Below, piece by piece: positions 1-7,388 of a stretch of DNA of 64,000 bases. A program made the position numbers and the translations under genes. Each line of letters begins with the position of its first letter. The stretch's first letter is position 1. The stretch is from Verminephrobacter eiseniae EF01-2 (lineage in GTDB: Bacteria; Pseudomonadota; Gammaproteobacteria; Burkholderiales; Burkholderiaceae_C): positions 4,638,501 to 4,702,500 of the forward strand of contig NC_008786.1 in NCBI RefSeq assembly GCF_000015565.1, read 5' to 3'. Under the pieces are notes generated by a model. That model was not told where the DNA came from. It worked only from the letters and a program-made list of their open reading frames with translations, and made no database searches.

Positions 1-306
1 GATCAGGCCGAAGGTCGCCAGCACCTGGTAGAGATGATCGCGCTGGTAGAGCCGACGGATCACGGTGAACTCGATCAGCAGGCCGTAGGCGCCCGCCCCC
101 AGCAGTGCGGCCACCACTGCCGCCGCGAAGGACCCCGTGTGCGCGAGCGCGAACGCCGCGCAGTAGGCGCCGAGCATGTAGAACGAGCCATGGGTCAGAT
201 TGACCACGCCCATGATCCCGAAGATCAGCGTGAGGCCGGAGGCCAGCATGAACAGCATGGCCCCGAACTGCAGCCCGTTGAGCAGTTGTTCGAGCAGCAG
301 CGTCAT
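1..306 (-). CDS. Branched-chain amino acid type ABC transporter permease, LivH family (partial)
   Basis: Only the first 102 codons are in the window; the gene runs off the left edge. The product is an inner-membrane permease of the LivH type, which forms the channel of HAAT-family importers for branched-chain amino acids, amides or aromatic acids. The visible part is hydrophobic and contains the family-typical N-terminus: LLNGLQFGAMLFMLASGLTL, then IFGIMGVVNLTHGSFYMLGA, then a short positively charged loop with VIRRLYQRDHL. The start ATG overlaps the stop codon of the upstream receptor gene (ATGA, positions 303-306), which indicates translational coupling in one operon. The neighbouring gentisate genes suggest an aromatic-acid substrate, but that is inference. 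Confidence 0.9.
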   Translation of the reverse strand, partial: MTLLLEQLLNGLQFGAMLFMLASGLTLIFGIMGVVNLTHGSFYMLGAYCAAFALAHTGSFAAAVVAALLGAGAYGLLIEFTVIRRLYQRDHLYQVLATFGLI

Positions 307-1469
307 GACGGCATCTTGCAGTTGGCGGCGTAGCTGTCCCGGTCATCGCTGACGATCTTGCGCACGACCTTGGGTGCGAGCTCACCGTCTGCGCCCTTCT
401 CGATGCGCATCAGGTACAGGTCCTGGATCGGGTGCTGGTTGGTGTTGAGCGCGAACTTGCCGCGCAGCGACTGGAAGTCGGCCTTGCGCAGAGCGGTACG
501 AAATGCATCGGCCTTGGCGAGCTCACCGCCGGCAGCCTTTAGGCCGGAAGCGATCCATTGCGCGGTGTCGTAGGCCTGCATCGCATAGTCAGTCGGGATG
601 CGGCCATAGGCGCTCTTGAAATCCTGCACGAACTTCTGCGAAGCCGGGTTGTCCATCGCCACCGACCAGATGCCTGTGGTGTAGAACCCCTCGGATGCAC
701 TCCCCGTCGCCGACAGCATGCGGGCATCCATCGAGAAGCCCGGCATCACCATAGGGATGGACTTGCCCAGGCCGGCGTTGCCGTACTGCTTGGCGAAGTT
801 GATGCCCGCCCCTCCCGGATGGAATTGATAGATCGCATCCGGTGCCAGCGACCGGATGCGGGCGATCTCCACCGAGAAATCGGACTGGTCGAGCTTGGTG
901 TAGACCTCTGCGAGCAGTTCGCCCTTGAAGGTGCGCTTGAAGCCGGCGATTGCATCGCGTCCCGCCTGATAGTTCGGCGCAAGCGCCACCACACGCTTGA
1001 AGCCCAGCTCGTTGGCCGCGACGCCGCCGGCCGTGTGGTAGGCGTCGTTCTGGTAGGAGGCGACGAAGTAGTTGGGATCGCACTTCTCTCCGGCGAAGAT
1101 GGAAGGACCGGGGTTGGCGCTGACGTAGAAGTACCCCGCCTTGGTCACGCTGGGCACCACCGCCGCCAGCACATTGGAGAAGTTCACCCCGGTGTACAGG
1201 CGCACACCCGACTGCACCAGACGGTCAGCGGCCTGCTTGGCATTGGCGGGCTTGAGTCCGTCATCTTCAACGACCAGTTCAACGGGGATGCCGCCAAGCT
1301 TTCCCCCGCCCTGCTTGACGGCCAGCAGAAAGCCGTCGCGCAGATCCTCGCCAATGTAGCCCGCAGGCGTCGACAAGGTGGTGATAAAGCCAATCTTGAC
1401 AGGCTCTGCAGCAGCGGCGGCGCCAGCGAGAACGCATGTCATGGCAGACAGATGCAGTTTATTGAGCAT
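303..1469 (-). CDS. Branched-chain amino acid type ABC transporter substrate-binding protein
   Basis: A periplasmic receptor of the Leu/Ile/Val-binding family (Peripla_BP_6), 388 residues, a usual length. A Sec signal peptide of about 21 residues ends in a run of alanines before EPVKIGFITTLS, the start of the mature domain. Conserved family elements are the glycine-rich first strand, GYIGEDLRDGFLLAVKQGGG, and VVEDDGLKPANAKQAADRL. The start is well defined by GGAGGATTTCCC before ATG. Downstream it is coupled to the LivH-type permease. Upstream it directly follows the truncated ThDP enzyme gene, whose deletion endpoint lies about 100 bp before this start, so the native promoter or operon arrangement was probably altered. 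Ligand unknown; an aromatic acid is plausible from context. Confidence 0.93.
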   Translation of the reverse strand: MLNKLHLSAMTCVLAGAAAAAEPVKIGFITTLSTPAGYIGEDLRDGFLLAVKQGGGKLGGIPVELVVEDDGLKPANAKQAADRLVQSGVRLYTGVNFSNVLAAVVPSVTKAGYFYVSANPGPSIFAGEKCDPNYFVASYQNDAYHTAGGVAANELGFKRVVALAPNYQAGRDAIAGFKRTFKGELLAEVYTKLDQSDFSVEIARIRSLAPDAIYQFHPGGAGINFAKQYGNAGLGKSIPMVMPGFSMDARMLSATGSASEGFYTTGIWSVAMDNPASQKFVQDFKSAYGRIPTDYAMQAYDTAQWIASGLKAAGGELAKADAFRTALRKADFQSLRGKFALNTNQHPIQDLYLMRIEKGADGELAPKVVRKIVSDDRDSYAANCKMPS

Positions 1470-3049
1470 GGGAAATCCTCCAGGTTGGAAACGACTCGAA
1501 GGCGAACCATCGCCTCAGCACAGAGCAGCGAATGCGAGGCATGCGAGAGGCCTTCACGACACGGACCACCGATGACCACCGGGAAGCGGCCGGGCTGCGC
1601 GAGCGCAGTGCCGATGCTCGTCGCCAGACCCAGGCCGATCGACTGGAACGCCTGCGTGAAGGCGAAGCTGTTTTCGTCGGGCACGCGCAGGTACATGCTC
1701 GGATAGCCCATGAAGTTGCCGGAATCCACGCCAACGACTCGATCCGTCGGGATCAGGTCATCGAGCACGATGGACAGCGTGCGCGGATCGATCTTGGCCG
1801 TGGTGCCGGTGTCGTCATAGGGCGTGTCGCGCCACAGGATGGCGGCGTCGATGCGCTGCAGCTGCGGCGTGCGGTAGCCTCGGCGGCGATGCCCTTGTGT
1901 GCGCAGCCGCTCGGAGGTGGCCTGCGCCGTGGCGGCGACGTCCCCCACGATCCCCGGCGCGACCGTGCGGTTCCGGCCAATGGCCTCGACGTCCAGGCCC
2001 ACCTGCACCAGCCGAACGTCCTTGCCCAGCAGGCGCCCATGGCCGGTGGTCCACATGTTGAGCGCCGAGCCCCGGCCCACCACGACATCCGCGCCGGCGA
2101 TCAGTTCGGCCGTCAAGGGCGAGGAGAAGCCGCCGGCCACGTCGATGGCCCAGGGCTGGCCGGCGAACAGGCCCTTGGCGACGGCACCTTCGGCCAGCAG
2201 CGCCCCTACGTCGTCGGCCAGTGCGAGCAGCGCTGCGCGGGCCGCCGTGCCCCGGCCGCCGCGGCCCGCGATGAAGACCGGCCGCTCGGCCGTCTTCAGC
2301 AGCTCCGCCAGCGCCTCGATGCTCTGCGGCGCCGCCTGGGGCCGGGCCAGGGCCGCCACCGGATCGACGCTTGCCAGTTGGCCCCTCTCCAGCGTCTCGC
2401 TCTGGATGTGCAGCGGAAGGTTCAGCAGCACGGTGCGTCGGTCGCGCAGCGCCAGGGCATACGCGGCCCGGGTGTCGGCCAGCGCCGTGGCGGCCGAGCG
2501 AAGCCGCAGGCTGACGGCCCCCACCGAGCGGGCGAGTCCGTCCTGGTCCATGTAGAAATTCGAGGCGGAATCGGCCGTCTCCCCGCTCACCACCAGCAGC
2601 GGCGTCCGGCTCTTGGCTGCCTCACCGATGCCGGTGATGGCGTTGGTCAGGCATCCCTGGTGAACGGAGACGACGGCGACCTCGCCGCTCATGCGGGCAT
2701 AGGCGTCGGCCATGGTGGCGGCCCCACCTTCATGGCGCGCCGCGACAAACTGCACACCGCCGTCGATGAGGCCGTTGGTGAAGTGGAAGTTGCCGCTGCC
2801 CACCACCCCGAAGGCGCGGCGAATGCCCAGTGTCGCGTCACCGATCAGATGTCGTAGGCTGCGCGCAGCCATCGGAGCGCAGCGCAAGGCGCATCGCGCA
2901 GCCAATACCGAGCGTATTGGCAAGCGATGCAACGCCGCGATGCGCTTCGATGGCCAGCGCGGACCGACAGATGATCGGTGACGCGACACTAGACGCGCCA
3001 GCGCCAGGCCGATACCCGTTCCCACACTGATCGTCATCGACATGTCCAT
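1439..3049 (-). pseudogene. ThDP-dependent decarboxylase-type enzyme, 3' truncated and carrying an in-frame MITE
   Basis: The translation matches the thiamine-diphosphate enzyme superfamily (benzoylformate decarboxylase / acetolactate synthase type). It has an N-terminal pyrimidine-binding domain with FGVVGSGNFHFTNGLIDGG, FVAARHEGGAATMADAYARM (containing the conserved glutamate region) and VSVHQGCLTNAITGIGEAAK, then the central Rossmann-like domain. The gene is damaged twice. After codon 20 (ARL) a MITE adds 54 in-frame codons before GIRRAFG. At the C-terminus, homology stops at RFPVVIGG near position 1565, just where the GDG ThDP-binding motif should begin; the frame then runs on in unrelated sequence to 1439. 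The cofactor-binding half-domain is therefore missing and the product cannot be an active enzyme. It lies downstream of the FAH and gentisate dioxygenase genes, in the same direction. Confidence 0.85.
2828..2991 (+). repeat. Palindromic MITE, copy 1, inside the ThDP enzyme gene
   Basis: 164 bp counting both flanking dinucleotides. Ends are GTGTCGCGTCACCGATCA and its inverted complement. The left flank is CA (probably a mutated TA) and the right flank is TA followed by G. The two arms are imperfectly complementary over the whole length and meet in an inner hairpin (CCAATAC, loop CGAGC, GTATTGG). The insertion adds 162 bp, so the host reading frame is kept. It has no coding capacity of its own and is likely a non-autonomous IS630-type element. 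Confidence 0.9.
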
Positions 3050-3084
3050 GGCCCGGGCGTGGTCGCTGGGGTTCGAGTCCCGCC

Positions 3085-4026
3085 TCACGCGGCCACGCTC
3101 GCGCGCGGCTCGGCCCCGACGGCGACCACCGGGTTGCGCAAAGAGCCAATGCGCTCGACATAGGCATCGATGACATCGCCAGGCCACAGCCATTCCTGGG
3201 GCTCGCGTCCGGCGCCCACGCCCTCGGGCGTGCCGGTGGCGATGATGTCGCCGGGCTCCAGCGTGATGCCGGCGCTGATGTCGGCGATCAGCGTGTTCAC
3301 CTTGAACAGCATGTGGCGCGTGTTGGAACTCTGCTTGGTCACGCCGTTGACCTTCAGGCTCAGGTCCAAGACCTGCGGATCGGGGATCTCGTCGGCGGTG
3401 ACGATGACCGGTCCGAAGGGGGCGTAGGTGTCCTGCCCCTTGGAGTAGATCCACTGGCCGGCGCGCCGGCAGTCGCGCGCGCTGATGTCGATCAGCACGC
3501 TGTAGCCGAACACGTGCTTGAGCGCTTCGGCTTCGCTGACGCGGGTCGCGCGGGTGCCGATGATGGCGGCCAGCTCGACTTCCCAGTCCAATTGCTGGGT
3601 GATCGCCTTGTTGTGCTCGACCGCATCGCCGGGGCCGACCACGGTGGTCGGCGGCTTGGAGAAGATGACGGGCTGCTTGGGCAGATCCTTGGCGGTGTCC
3701 AGCGTGCGGCTCGATTCGGCCACATGCTCGACGTAGTTCAGGCCGATGCCGAAGATGTTCTTGCGCGGGCGCGGGATGGGCGCGAGCAGCTTGACATTGG
3801 TCGCCGGCAGCGCCGTGCCGACAGGCCACTGGCCCTTGTACGAGGACAGCAGCTCGGTGCTCGACTGGATGGCCTGCGGCCCCAAGTCGATGAAGGCCAG
3901 CATGTCGGCAGGCAGGGCTTGTCCGGCATGAGCGCCCAGGCGGGCCAGATCGACGACGTGGTCGTCCACCAGCGCACCCAGGCGGGCGGCTGCGCTCACC
4001 TCGGGGCGATAGGTCACAAGACGCAT
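3085..4026 (-). CDS. Fumarylacetoacetate hydrolase family protein
   Basis: A 313-residue FAH-superfamily protein with a short N-terminal domain and a C-terminal catalytic domain. Visible family features are IFGIGLNYVEHVAESS, IFSKPPTTVVGPGD, the metal-binding acidic segment in DWEVELAAIIG followed by FGYSVLIDISARD, and the closing TGTPEGVGAG. Such enzymes hydrolyse fumarylpyruvate or maleylpyruvate, or act as oxaloacetate decarboxylases. Next to gentisate 1,2-dioxygenase, whose product is maleylpyruvate, a ring-cleavage product hydrolase is the natural reading. ATG at 4026 is chosen over an upstream in-frame start because GGAGATTTCC precedes it and the family begins near MRLVTYRP. It lies 78 bp downstream of the dioxygenase gene on the same strand. 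Exact substrate is inference. Confidence 0.92.
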   Translation of the reverse strand: MRLVTYRPEVSAAARLGALVDDHVVDLARLGAHAGQALPADMLAFIDLGPQAIQSSTELLSSYKGQWPVGTALPATNVKLLAPIPRPRKNIFGIGLNYVEHVAESSRTLDTAKDLPKQPVIFSKPPTTVVGPGDAVEHNKAITQQLDWEVELAAIIGTRATRVSEAEALKHVFGYSVLIDISARDCRRAGQWIYSKGQDTYAPFGPVIVTADEIPDPQVLDLSLKVNGVTKQSSNTRHMLFKVNTLIADISAGITLEPGDIIATGTPEGVGAGREPQEWLWPGDVIDAYVERIGSLRNPVVAVGAEPRASVAA

Positions 4027-4104
4027 GGAAATCTCCAAAAAGGAACCGCTGCGAGTGCGGTCGGGAACATGAAAACTGAATGGGATCGGGGACCGTGGCA
4101 CCGC

Positions 4105-5268
4105 TCAGGCGGGCACGGCCTGAGCCTGCGGGGTCGGCGCGGCCGCCAGCACCTTCTGGTGCCCGCCGTTGTCCGCCAGCGCCTCCTCCCGGTACAGCGC
4201 CAGCTTCTCCATCACCGGCAGGTCGCTGAAGCAGAACAGGCACGCGTCCTGCGTCTGCGACGCGTTGGCATGCTCGTGCCACGCCCACGACGGCACGCAG
4301 AAGATGTCGCGTTCCTGCCAGTCGAAGCGCTGCCCATTGATGATCGAATAGCCCCGACCCTTGGCCACCTGGTACAGGAAGCTGCCCGTGTGCCGGTGCG
4401 CCTTGCTCTCGAACCCCGGGCGCAGCAGCTGCATGCTCGCCCCGATCGTGGCCATCACGTGCCCGCCGTTGAGCGGGTTCGTGTAGTGCATCAGCACTCC
4501 GTCAAAAGGGCTACCTTCGCTGGCCGCCGCCAGCCGCTGCAGCGCCTCGTACGTCGGCTCCCACTGGTACTTGAACAGCGGCGAGTACGGCTTGTTCCAC
4601 TTCACGTCTTGCGGCCGCAGCCCCGGCGCGCCCCACAGCGCCACCGAGTCGTCCACCGGGTGCGCCACCGCCTGGTGCAGATCCGGGTGCACGACGAAGA
4701 ACCCCGCCTCCAGCGCGTTGACCAGCGGGATGTCCAGCCCGTCCTGCCAGATGCACGTCAGCCCGTCGGCCTCCACCCCGTGCTCGTGCCAGCACCCGTT
4801 GGGCGTGAGCACGAAGTCGTTGGCCCCCAGCGTCATCTTGTGGCCGTCCACGATCGTGTAGGCCCCGCGCCCTTCCATGATGAAGCGCAACGCCGAGGTC
4901 GAGTGCGCGTGCGCCGAGGCCGCCTCGCCCGGGTGCATCACCTGCAGTCCCGAGTACAGCCAGCCGACGGCGGCCGCAACGTCGCGCCGCCCGGGGTTGT
5001 CCAGGTAGATCACGCGCCGCCCCGCCTTCTCCGGCGTCACCAGCGACACCGAGCGCAGCACGTGCTCGCGCAGTTCCCGGTAGCGCCACAGCACCGGCAC
5101 CGATTCCGACTTGGGCTGCCACGGCTCGATCTTGTTGGCCACCGTCCACAGCGCCGCCGTCTTCAGCCGCTCCAACTCCCGGTAGTACGCCACCAGCTCC
5201 GGCGTGTCCTCCACGTCCGCTCGACCAGCAACGCTCTCTCGGTAGGTGTCATAGCCAGTTGTCGTCAT
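4105..5268 (-). CDS. Gentisate 1,2-dioxygenase
   Basis: A 387-residue bicupin enzyme that opens the ring of gentisate (2,5-dihydroxybenzoate) to maleylpyruvate using Fe(II) and oxygen. The first cupin, near residues 110-190, holds the metal-ligand pattern AHAHSTSALRFIMEG and later GCWHEHG. The second cupin, near residues 285-345, holds AHRHTGSFLYQVAKGRGYS and VPSWAWHEH. Length is usual for the family (about 350-390). ATG at 5268 is preferred to an in-frame GTG at 5274 because AGGAG sits at the right distance before it. It is the first gene of the leftward aromatic cluster and is divergent from the flavin-reductase-like gene. The 250-bp divergent region holds several palindromes. Confidence 0.93.
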   Translation of the reverse strand: MTTTGYDTYRESVAGRADVEDTPELVAYYRELERLKTAALWTVANKIEPWQPKSESVPVLWRYRELREHVLRSVSLVTPEKAGRRVIYLDNPGRRDVAAAVGWLYSGLQVMHPGEAASAHAHSTSALRFIMEGRGAYTIVDGHKMTLGANDFVLTPNGCWHEHGVEADGLTCIWQDGLDIPLVNALEAGFFVVHPDLHQAVAHPVDDSVALWGAPGLRPQDVKWNKPYSPLFKYQWEPTYEALQRLAAASEGSPFDGVLMHYTNPLNGGHVMATIGASMQLLRPGFESKAHRHTGSFLYQVAKGRGYSIINGQRFDWQERDIFCVPSWAWHEHANASQTQDACLFCFSDLPVMEKLALYREEALADNGGHQKVLAAAPTPQAQAVPA

Positions 5269-5297
5269 GGTCACTCCTTTTGCGGATGACCTATATC

Positions 5298-5307
5298 TTT
5301 TATAAAA
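5298..5307. promoter_or_regulatory. AT-rich palindrome TTTTATAAAA upstream of gentisate dioxygenase
   Basis: A perfect 10-bp palindrome about 30 bp upstream of the dioxygenase start, standing out in GC-rich DNA. The same decamer recurs at 5410-5419. It may be part of a promoter or a regulator half-site; nothing more can be said from the sequence. Confidence 0.35.
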
Positions 5308-5373
5308 CTAAGAAAATCAAGAATCAGTGTTAACCCTATGTATAAGACAAGTTTTCACAGGAGGACAGGCAGC

Positions 5374-5388
5374 GATCTGGACCAGATC
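5374..5388. promoter_or_regulatory. Perfect operator-like palindrome GATCTGGACCAGATC
   Basis: Seven-base arms around a single central base, in the middle of the divergent region between the gentisate dioxygenase and the flavin-reductase-like gene. The symmetry and location fit a dimeric regulator site (for example GntR, MarR or IclR families). No regulator gene is adjacent in the window. Confidence 0.4.
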
Positions 5389-5409
5389 ATCCCATCGGGG
5401 TCTCTTTTA

Positions 5410-5419
5410 TTTTATAAAA
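5410..5419. promoter_or_regulatory. Second TTTTATAAAA palindrome in the divergent region
   Basis: Same decamer as at 5298-5307, 112 bp away and followed by the same C. It flanks the 5374-5388 palindrome on the other side, so the three sites are arranged roughly symmetrically. Possible promoter or operator for the rightward gene. Confidence 0.3.
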
Positions 5420-5516
5420 CATGTGGCCGATCTACTCTGAGTCGAGACCCAGCCCCGTCGCGTGAAGCGCAGGCCGCCGTCGTCGCGGGGTATTCATCTC
5501 TCGCGGGACTGCCGAC

Positions 5517-6071
5517 ATGCATGACGACTTCCACAGCTACAAGCCCGCCCAGGGCCATGGCCTGAAACACGATCCGATCGCCTCGATCCTGGGGCCGCGG
5601 CCGATCGGCTGGATCGCGACGCGCGACGCAGACGGACGCGCCAACCTCGCGCCGTACAGCTTCTTCAACGTCTTCAACTACAAGCCGCCGATCGTGGCCT
5701 TCGCCAGCGTCGGCTGGAAGGACACCATTCGGAACACTCAGGCCACGGGTGAGTTCGTCGTCAACCTCGCCACCCGGACTCTGGCCGAGCAAGTGAACCT
5801 GACGAGTGCATCCGTGCCGAGCGACGTGGACGAGTTCGAGCTCGCGGGCCTGACGCCGGCGGCTTGTCTGCGCGTGTCGGCACCACGCGTGGCGCAAAGC
5901 CCGGTGGCCCTGGAATGCCGCGTCACCCAGGTGCAGCAGCTCGCGGCTGCGTTGCTGCGCGACGGCATTTACCGCACCGAGGATGCACGGCCCATCCTGC
6001 GCGCAGGCGGCCCGGCAGACTACTTCGAGATCACACCCGACACCCTGTTCCAGATGCACCGGTCGCGCTAG
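5517..6071 (+). CDS. Flavin reductase-like domain protein (possible internal deletion)
   Basis: A 184-residue protein of the flavin reductase-like / FMN-binding split barrel family. Typical features are GLKHDPIASILGPRPIGWIA near the N-terminus, then NLAPYSFFNVFNYKPPIVAF and GEFVVNLATRTLAEQ. The C-terminus ALLRDGIYRTEDARPILRAG and YFEITPDTLFQM is also family-like. Between ALECRVTQVQQL and AALLRDGIY about 20-25 residues that relatives normally carry seem to be absent, suggesting an in-frame deletion in the strand before the last helix. The stop codon TAG at 6069-6071 is formed at the junction with the adjacent mobile element, so the original end may have been slightly different. Such proteins supply reduced flavin or act on small aromatic compounds; function here is uncertain. 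Confidence 0.75.
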   Translation: MHDDFHSYKPAQGHGLKHDPIASILGPRPIGWIATRDADGRANLAPYSFFNVFNYKPPIVAFASVGWKDTIRNTQATGEFVVNLATRTLAEQVNLTSASVPSDVDEFELAGLTPAACLRVSAPRVAQSPVALECRVTQVQQLAAALLRDGIYRTEDARPILRAGGPADYFEITPDTLFQMHRSR

Positions 6072-6559
6072 TGGACTGTAATGATTGAATCAGGAGTAAT
6101 TCTCCGAGTTGGGTCGAAGTACTTCCACTGCACGGACTTGGGTTGCTCGTCGTACTTGCGGATGTAGCGCATGGGTTTTCTCTTGAGATCGGGTACCGGG
6201 GTGAATACGCCGCGAGCGATCACTTCGCGCTCGATCTTGGCGAACCACAGTTCAACCTGGTTGAGCCATGACGGCTTGGTCGTGCGCGCCAGCACACGCG
6301 CCTCAAGGCGGTCGGTGACCTTGTAGCGCTGGCGACCGGCATGGCGAGAAAACAAGCCTACCAAACGGTCTGCGGCGAAGCGCTTGCTCCAGAGAGCAAT
6401 GTAGCTGTCATTGCAATCAAGCTTGGCCCTGATGGCGCTCCAGGTCAGTCCCTCGGCAAGCAGCAAGATCAGACGCGCACGACGCGCCAAATCCGCTCGA
6501 ACGGACCTTCCATTGGCTTGCTGCCGCAGTTCCACGATTTCGGTTTCGGTCAAGTTCAT
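6068..6559 (-). pseudogene. IS630-family transposase, internal deletion
   Basis: The N-terminal helix-turn-helix part is intact (TETEIVELRQQANGRSVRAD, then ARRARLILLLAEGLTWSAI and the DNA-binding segment up to RLEARVLAR). The sequence then jumps to the C-terminal end, TKPSWLNQVELWFAKIEREV, which carries the last acidic residue of the DDE triad, and ends with WKYFDPTRRI. The first two catalytic aspartates and roughly 180 residues are missing; the family is about 340-360 residues and this product 163. ATG at 6559 has GGAGGACACG before it. The stop TAG uses the flanking TA. It cannot be an active transposase, but might still bind element ends. Confidence 0.85.
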
Positions 6560-6612
6560 CGTGTCCTCCAAGGAGGTAGTTTTACTATCTATTTAAACGT
6601 TATGGTCCACTA
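6069..6612 (-). mobile_element. Internally deleted IS630-family insertion sequence
   Basis: Bounded by TA at 6069-6070 and TA at 6611-6612. The ends are inverted repeats starting GTGGACTGTAA on the left and, read inward from the right, GTGGACCATAA. The element is about 540 bp, less than half a normal IS630 member, because the middle of the transposase is missing. It sits in the CTAG created by the left junction of the MITE that follows, so the MITE was probably there first. Confidence 0.82.
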
Positions 6613-6775
6613 GTGTCGCGTCACCGATCAGATGTCGTAGGCTGCGCGCAGCCATCGGAACGCAGTGCAAGGCGCAGCGCGCAGCCCATACCGAGCTGTA
6701 TTGGCAAGCGATGCAACGCCGCGATGCGCTTCGATGGCCAGCGCAGACCGACAGATGATCGGTGACGCGACACTA
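6611..6775 (+). repeat. Palindromic MITE, copy 2, adjoining the IS630 element
   Basis: 165 bp including both TA dinucleotides; one base longer than the usual copy because of an extra T in the inner loop (GAGCTGTATT instead of GAGCGTATT). Its left TA is shared with the right end of the IS630 element. Same ends and orientation as copy 1. Confidence 0.9.
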
Positions 6776-6924
6776 GGGATGACTTTCGCCCGGTCGCTCA
6801 CCACCGCGCCTCTTGAACGCAGCAGCACCGGGGGGTGTGAGGCGAGCTTCTGCAAGCCGGCTTCGGGATGCCTGCCCATTTTCAGTACAGCATTAGAGAT
6901 CTGCCGCCCGTGTTCCTGACACAC

Positions 6925-7110
6925 GCCACTGGTTGCCCTTATTGCTCTGGTGCATCTCGGGATCTCGGGCACCGTCCTGTTCTTCGTGGAACTGGGCGCG
7001 GCAATAAGCGTGGCGTCCACCACCGTGCCGGCCTTGAGCAGCAGCCCTGGGCGGTGAGCAGTTCGTTTCGACCCAGGTGGGCATCCAAACTGTCAGATCC
7101 TGGAACCATG
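6925..7110 (-). pseudogene. IS5-family transposase fragment with frameshifts
   Basis: Three successive frames on the minus strand give pieces of one IS5-type transposase: DAHLGRNELLTAQG, then GLLLKAGTVVDATLIAAPSS with TKN, then DGARDPEMHQSNKGNQW. The VDATLIAAPSSTKN and DPEMHQ..KGNQW blocks are characteristic of the family around the first catalytic aspartate. At least two frameshifts separate them, and both ends of the gene are missing. The sequences on either side (6776-6925 and 7110-7330) hold no gene that I recognise; they are probably parts of the same eroded insertion scar between the lost upstream gene and gmk. Confidence 0.7.
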
Positions 7111-7330
7111 CAGGAGGGGCGTGACCGCACGACACCGCAGTCCCTGCACTACGCCCACGGTGAGGGGGCGAGCGAGACGCTTGATAAAATCCACCTGCTT
7201 GTTCTGTCTGGGCGTCTACTCAATGTCTGTTCAAGCCGTGCCATTCAGGCGCATGTTTGGTGGCGGGTTCAGAAGGTGTTGCATTGTGAAGATCCATAAA
7301 AATCAACGACTTGGAGCGCATCTCACGCTT

Positions 7331-7351
7331 CAGGTGCAAAACATCGAATGA
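7331..7351 (+). pseudogene. Possible 3' stub of yicC
   Basis: The last codons before gmk read QVQNIE and a stop, which is the usual ending of YicC-family proteins (EQVQNIE). In betaproteobacteria yicC commonly lies directly before gmk. Only about six residues match, so this is a weak call; if right, the IS scar at 6071-7330 has replaced the rest of the gene. Confidence 0.35.
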
Positions 7352-7388
7352 AGCCCGTCTTTTGATGGCGCATGACACGCATCGACCC

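Noticed and set aside
3066..3083. tRNA T-arm-like GGTTCGAGTCC near the end of the FAH gene
   Set aside because: The stem does not pair properly and no acceptor, D or anticodon arm can be drawn around it.
1439..4288. A single 949-codon minus-strand frame
   Set aside because: It is a chance join: the first part is antisense or out-of-frame DNA of the FAH and dioxygenase genes, and only the part after 3049 is the ThDP enzyme frame.
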